14,375 bases of DNA from Gemmatimonadota bacterium (GTDB lineage Bacteria; Gemmatimonadota; Gemmatimonadetes; Gemmatimonadales; GWC2-71-9): NCBI GenBank assembly GCA_003220855.1, contig QHTP01000091.1:1-14375 (forward strand), written 5' to 3'. Below, piece after piece: positions 10,924 to 14,375 of the stretch (within the stretch, counting starts at the first letter, position 1; every line of letters begins with the position of its first letter). Both the position numbers and the translations under genes were made by a program. The notes beneath the pieces were generated by a model. The model searched no databases. It worked only from the letters and a program-made list of their open reading frames with translations, and was not told the DNA's origin.

Positions 10924-12933
10924 TCAGGGCTGAGCGTTGGCCAGCTCAGTGACCGCCGCGGCGAGGGTGCGCACCTTGGCCGCATCGGCGGCGCCCGCGA
11001 CGTCACCGCCCAGTTGTGTCGCCAGCCGCGCCAACGCGTCCCGCCGCTCGCGCCCGGAGAGCTTTTGCGCGCCCGCGAGCGCCTGCCGCACGGCTGCGAC
11101 CCGCTCGGGGGCCAACCCGTTGGACCGCGCCAATTGGTCCACGTATGCGGCCGCCACCACGAAGCTCGGCGGCCAGACGATGCGCGGCTGGTCCTGGGTG
11201 TTGAAGTACTCCCAGTGCACCAGCTTGGCGGCCTCGATCTCGTTGTTCGAGAGGAACCCGCTCGGCGCGAGGTCCAACACATCGAGTCCGCGCGCGATCT
11301 CGGAGCTGTAGATGTGGCCGTTGTACCAGTACGCCGACCACGATCCCCCGCCGACGGGGTTGGTACCGTCCATCGGGCCGCGATCGAAGAACGCGATCTC
11401 CGTGGGATGCGCCGCGTCGGTCCAGTCGAACACGGAGATGCCGCCCTGGTACCACGCCTGCACCATGATGTCCCGCCCGGGGATCGGAATGAGCGAGCCG
11501 TTGTGGGCGACGCAGTTCTCGAGCTCGGTCTGCGGCGCCGGCAGCTTGTAGTAGCTGCGGAACGTCATTCGCTTATCGTCCAGCGTGAAGATCGCGTCGG
11601 CGCCCCACTCGCGCTTGTCGGTCGCGCGGCACTTGGGTGCGCCGCCGCCGCCCCATTCGTCGGAGAAGAGCAGCTTGGTGCCGTCGTTGTTGAACGTCGC
11701 CGAGTGCCAGTAGGAGAAGTTCGAATCTGACACCGCCCCGATCCGCCTGGGGTGCGCCACGTCGTGGATGTCGAGCAGCAGCCCGTAGCCGGCGCACGCT
11801 CCGCCCGCCAGCCCGATCGCCGGGTACGCGGTGATGTCGTGGCACTGCTCGGGTCCCGGGCGGGCCGTGTTCGGCGTCCCCGGCTTGGGCGCGCCCACGA
11901 TCACGTCGACGATGCCCTGGATCGCGGCGCGCAGCGCCGCGCTGTCGGCGGCGGTGGGCGCCCCGGTCCCGTGGCGCGCCTTGACGACGCTGTCGAGCAT
12001 CGGATTGATGAAGCCCGGTCCCAGCACGTATTCCAGGCCGTTCACCGCGGCGGTGTAGCCGCCCTTGGCGCGCGCGTCGGCGGCCGCCTTGGTCGCCCGG
12101 GCGACGTCTTCCGGTGCCTCGGCGTGCGTCGGGGGCGCGGTGAGCGAATCGAAGATGCGAGGCGAGCTCACGATCGCCGCCTGCTGCGGGGCGGCGAGCG
12201 GCACCTTGATGACCTCGATCCGGAAGCGGGCGCTGTTGGGGTTCGAGTCTGGAGTGGCAGCGACACAGCCTGCGAGCTCGGTGGGCGAGCGCACCGGCGC
12301 GGCCCCGGAGATGTAGACGTAGACGTTCGCCGGGTCGTTGGGATCGGTCACCACGGAGTGCGTGTGCGAGCCGCGGCACGTCTGCACGTTGGCGATGTAC
12401 TTCGGATTCGCGATGTCGGAGATGTCGAAGATCCGGAGTCCGCGCAGCCGCTCGGTACTGACCGAGTCGTGCACTCCCTGGATGCCACAGTCGAGACGAC
12501 CCCCCATCCCCTCCCCGGACACGAACAGCAGGTTCTGGTATACCGACACGTCACTCTGCGACGCGGGACAGAGATATCCGACCTTGAGCGTCGGCGCCGC
12601 GGGGTTCGTAACGTCCCACACCTGGAACCCGTTGTAATTACCCTGAATCACATAGTTCCGGGAAAATGCGAGGTCGGAGTTGGTGACGCCCAGGAACTTC
12701 TCCGACGAAGGCCGGTTCGCGACCAGTCGCAGATTCCACGCCGCTTGCGCCGCCGGGGCCACTTCGAGCGCGCGGCGGTTGGCACTGTCGATGCGCACGG
12801 CGCCGGCGCGCAGGCCCACCCGTGGGTCCGGACTGGGAGGGACCGTCGACAGGTTCGCACCGCCCGACGAGGCGCACGCGGTGAGAGAGAGGCCTCCGAT
12901 GACACGAGCGAGTGCGCACAGTCGACGTTTCAT
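10924..12933 (-). CDS. LVIVD-repeat beta-propeller lipoprotein
   Basis: This is a 669-residue exported protein. The N-terminus MKRRLCALARVIGGLSLTAC is a lipoprotein signal with lipobox LTAC and lipidated C20. The body carries repeated propeller-like units of the LVIVD type: FQVWDVTNPAAPTLKVGYL, LRIFDISDIANPKYIANV, LLLDIHDVAHPRRIGAV, ISVFDWTDAAHPTEIAFFD and GLDVLDLAPSG. Conserved CxxSHTHSV and FSYWHSATFNNDGTKLLFSDEWGGG segments lie between them. A helical insert with several alanine-rich stretches (about residues 265-345) separates two blades. A C-terminal helical module (about 591-669) follows. The function is unknown. The gene starts 26 bases after the DUF305 gene on the same strand, a pairing I know from related genomes, so the two probably form one envelope system. 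Confidence 0.9.
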   Translation of the reverse strand: MKRRLCALARVIGGLSLTACASSGGANLSTVPPSPDPRVGLRAGAVRIDSANRRALEVAPAAQAAWNLRLVANRPSSEKFLGVTNSDLAFSRNYVIQGNYNGFQVWDVTNPAAPTLKVGYLCPASQSDVSVYQNLLFVSGEGMGGRLDCGIQGVHDSVSTERLRGLRIFDISDIANPKYIANVQTCRGSHTHSVVTDPNDPANVYVYISGAAPVRSPTELAGCVAATPDSNPNSARFRIEVIKVPLAAPQQAAIVSSPRIFDSLTAPPTHAEAPEDVARATKAAADARAKGGYTAAVNGLEYVLGPGFINPMLDSVVKARHGTGAPTAADSAALRAAIQGIVDVIVGAPKPGTPNTARPGPEQCHDITAYPAIGLAGGACAGYGLLLDIHDVAHPRRIGAVSDSNFSYWHSATFNNDGTKLLFSDEWGGGGAPKCRATDKREWGADAIFTLDDKRMTFRSYYKLPAPQTELENCVAHNGSLIPIPGRDIMVQAWYQGGISVFDWTDAAHPTEIAFFDRGPMDGTNPVGGGSWSAYWYNGHIYSSEIARGLDVLDLAPSGFLSNNEIEAAKLVHWEYFNTQDQPRIVWPPSFVVAAAYVDQLARSNGLAPERVAAVRQALAGAQKLSGRERRDALARLATQLGGDVAGAADAAKVRTLAAAVTELANAQP

Positions 12934-12959
12934 GGCACGATCCGGTGAGGGTGAATGGG

Positions 12960-13652
12960 CTAGGGTGCTGCGACGAGGAAATTGGCGAGCATGCGCTGCA
13001 TGCGCTCTATCTCCGTGGTCTGGTCGGCGAACACGTTGGCGGCGAAGCGGAACGCCGGCTCTTCCTCGCCCGCCCCGCGCGAGCCGAACAGCTGATTGAC
13101 CATGGTGATGGCCCCCTGGTGATGCCGGATCATGTCCTGCAGGAACAGCCGGTCGAATTCCGGGCCGCGGGCGTGGTCCAGCCGCTCGAGCTGTGCGGCG
13201 GTCAACATCCCCGGCATCAGCATCGAGGAGTCCATCCCCGGCATCATCATGTGTGCTGCATCGGGTGAGTCGGCTTGGGCGACAGGTTCATGACGGTCGT
13301 CGAGCCAGCGCCGCATGAGCACCATCTCGTCACGCTGGCCCACTACGATCCGCTCGCACAGCGCGCGCATGGCGTTGCTCGCTCCGTGCGTGGGCGCCCA
13401 GCCGGCCATCAGCACCGCCTGCGCGTGGTGCTGGATCATGCCGGACATGAAGTGCACGTCGGCCGCCGTGTACGGTGCCGCGCCCTGCGCAGCGAGCTGC
13501 GCGAGGGGGCCGACGCACGCCACCGCGACGCAGGCGACCCATGTGCGTTTCGTAGCGCTACGCTCCCCGATGCGGGTGATGCGAAATATGGATAGCCCGA
13601 ATACGGCGGTTGCGCGAGTGCGGTTTCTGACAGCGTTCTGACAGGGACTCAC
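12960..13652 (-). CDS. DUF305 family exported protein
   Basis: DUF305 proteins are four-helix bundles of the ferritin-like type, exported and often linked to metal stress, but without a proven reaction. Both family signatures are present: ADVHFMSGMIQHHAQAVLMA and FDRLFLQDMIRHHQGAITMV, each with a His-His pair, plus a methionine-rich linker (HMMMPGMDSSMLMPGM). The C-terminus IERMQRMLANFL is typical. The start is unclear. The only canonical in-frame start is GTG 13652, which overlaps the upstream stop as GTGA but adds a 33-residue non-family leader. A normal signal peptide begins at KRTWVACVAVACVGPLAQLAAQ, where the preceding codon is ACG (13553-13551), with GGGGAG 9 bases upstream of it. The true start may therefore be ACG 13553, or an ATG altered by mutation or sequencing error. 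The LVIVD gene follows 26 bases later. Confidence 0.88.
   Translation of the reverse strand: MSPCQNAVRNRTRATAVFGLSIFRITRIGERSATKRTWVACVAVACVGPLAQLAAQGAAPYTAADVHFMSGMIQHHAQAVLMAGWAPTHGASNAMRALCERIVVGQRDEMVLMRRWLDDRHEPVAQADSPDAAHMMMPGMDSSMLMPGMLTAAQLERLDHARGPEFDRLFLQDMIRHHQGAITMVNQLFGSRGAGEEEPAFRFAANVFADQTTEIERMQRMLANFLVAAP
13551..13562. repeat. 12-base perfect palindrome at the DUF305 signal-peptide start
   Basis: CGTAGCGCTACG is fully self-complementary. It lies between the candidate Shine-Dalgarno (13563-13568 on the plus strand) and the AAA codon that opens the signal peptide, and it includes the puzzling ACG codon. It could be an operator, or chance. Confidence 0.35.
13625..13644 (-). promoter_or_regulatory. 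Pho-box-like direct repeat upstream of DUF305-LVIVD
   Basis: On the minus strand CTGTCAGAA occurs twice, separated by CG, so the period is 11 bases. The classical PhoB box is CTGTCAT plus four AT-rich bases, repeated at 11 bases. The match to CTGTCA is perfect in both halves. AT-richer sequence with TATTCG (13604-13599) and TATCCATATT (13594-13585) follows and could supply the -10. The distance to these is longer than in E. coli phoA, so activation geometry is uncertain. Confidence 0.45.
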
Positions 13653-14375
13653 AGCCCCAACGCCTCCACCACCGCCTGCGCGATCGCGGCGTCCTGAACG
13701 CCCACGCCCGTCAGGTCCGCCACAGTGATCTCGTCCGGGCGCTCCCGCCCGGGACGCCGGCCCGCCGCGAGATCCCCGAGCTCAGCGTAAACCCGCTTGC
13801 GGGTCATGACTCCGGCCGCGACGGCGTGGTGCAGGTTGCCGTAGCGCTCCGTCTGAAACACGCGATCGGCCACGAGCTTGTCGGCGCGCGCCAGCAACGC
13901 GGGCTCGAGCTCGATCTTCTCGGGGCTCCCGGTCCCCACCGAGGTGACGTGCGTCCCGGGCGCCACCCAGGAGGCCATGATCAACGGCTTCGTGCTGGCG
14001 GTCGCGGTCACGATCACTCGGGCTTCGCGCACCGCGCTCTCGAGGGCGGGCGCGATGCGCGTCTCCACCACTTGCGCAAGCTCGCGGGCGAGCTGCCCGG
14101 CACGCTCGGGCGTGCGATTCCACAGCGTGAGCCAGGCGAGGGGCATCTGCGCCACCATGGCGCGCGCCGTGAGCCGGGCGAGGGCTCCCGCACCCACGAG
14201 CAGGGCCTCGTGCGCGTCCCTGGGCGCGAGATACTTGAGCGTGAGCGCCACGGCTGCGGCCGTGCGGAAGTCCGTGAGATAACCGTGCTCTTCGAGCAGC
14301 ACCGCCGGCACCCCCGTGCCGGCGTCGAGCAGTAGGAACAGGCCGTCGCCGGACGGCAGGCCGCGGGCGCGGTTC
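13649..14375 (-). CDS. Ornithine cyclodeaminase / mu-crystallin family protein (5' end cut by right window edge)
   Basis: This is an NAD(P)-dependent enzyme family that includes ornithine cyclodeaminase, alanine dehydrogenase and ketimine or pyrroline reductases. About 241 residues are visible, and the frame stays open to the right edge (NRARGLPSGDGLFLLLDAGTG upstream of 14311). Seen are EEHGYLTDFRTAAAVALTLKYLAP, the Rossmann loop LLVGAGALA, ARVIVTATASTKPLI, WVAPGTHVTSVGTGSPEKIEL and TVADLTGVGVQDAAIAQAVVEAL. The aspartate in GVQD corresponds to the catalytic aspartate of characterised cyclodeaminases. The substrate cannot be decided from sequence. Its TGA overlaps the GTG at 13652, but the Pho-box-like repeat just downstream suggests that DUF305 has its own promoter. 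Confidence 0.93.
   Translation of the reverse strand, partial: NRARGLPSGDGLFLLLDAGTGVPAVLLEEHGYLTDFRTAAAVALTLKYLAPRDAHEALLVGAGALARLTARAMVAQMPLAWLTLWNRTPERAGQLARELAQVVETRIAPALESAVREARVIVTATASTKPLIMASWVAPGTHVTSVGTGSPEKIELEPALLARADKLVADRVFQTERYGNLHHAVAAGVMTRKRVYAELGDLAAGRRPGRERPDEITVADLTGVGVQDAAIAQAVVEALGL

Noticed and set aside
11752..12948. Plus-strand open frame of 398 codons opposite the LVIVD gene
   Set aside because: The minus-strand gene has a signal peptide and repeated motifs; the plus frame is Arg/Val/Gly-rich without motifs.

Overview
This is a GC-rich (roughly two-thirds G+C), gene-dense stretch of bacterial chromosome with almost no intergenic space. I infer an uncultured soil-type Gemmatimonadota. 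The reasons are a DUF305 protein paired with an LVIVD-repeat lipoprotein, tandem small HTH proteins of the 'SPNGLRNFL' type, and protein linkers encoded by short 7- and 8-base repeats. The assignment is tentative (about 0.6); Chloroflexota or Acidobacteriota are possible. No rRNA, tRNA, CRISPR array, insertion sequence or phage gene was seen.

Bases 1-3240 (minus strand) hold a mutagenic translesion cassette: imuB, a DUF6504 gene, then dnaE2, which runs off the left edge. No imuA lies next to it. ImuB appears to have lost a conserved N-terminal segment. The cassette contains a heptamer repeat family (GCGGAAY): five-unit inverted arms inside imuB, and a second inverted pair that brackets the DUF6504 gene and touches the start of dnaE2. 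A DUF72 (YecE-like) gene diverges from imuB at 3338-4309.

Bases 4332-5730 (plus strand) carry three tandem paralogous small genes. Each has its own TTGC-type promoter and a shared 18-base element (GTTTGTGCAGTT core). The first two encode an N-terminal helix-turn-helix plus a helical C-terminal domain. The third keeps only the C-terminal domain. I do not recognise a named family, and this is the best candidate here for an undescribed regulatory system.

Bases 5741-6981 (minus strand) hold a 42-residue zinc-ribbon protein translationally coupled (ATGA) to a radical SAM protein. The latter's N-terminus is encoded by a second, octamer repeat family (GTCCGCCN) that also occurs in dnaE2. pheA (prephenate dehydratase) diverges at 7045 and ends by overlapping a convergent APC-family amino-acid permease (7865-9295).

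Bases 9311-10917 (plus strand) are a phosphate-uptake pair: a DUF47/PhoU-like protein and a PiT transporter overlapping by one base. The DUF47 protein lacks its usual first helix, and its start is only 15 bases from the divergent permease start.

Bases 10924-14375 (minus strand) run from an ornithine cyclodeaminase-family gene (cut by the right edge) through a DUF305 protein to a large LVIVD-repeat lipoprotein. A direct repeat resembling a Pho box lies at the head of the DUF305-LVIVD pair. Its presence makes the DUF305 start codon ambiguous and suggests phosphate control, which would connect this end to the PiT/DUF47 pair.
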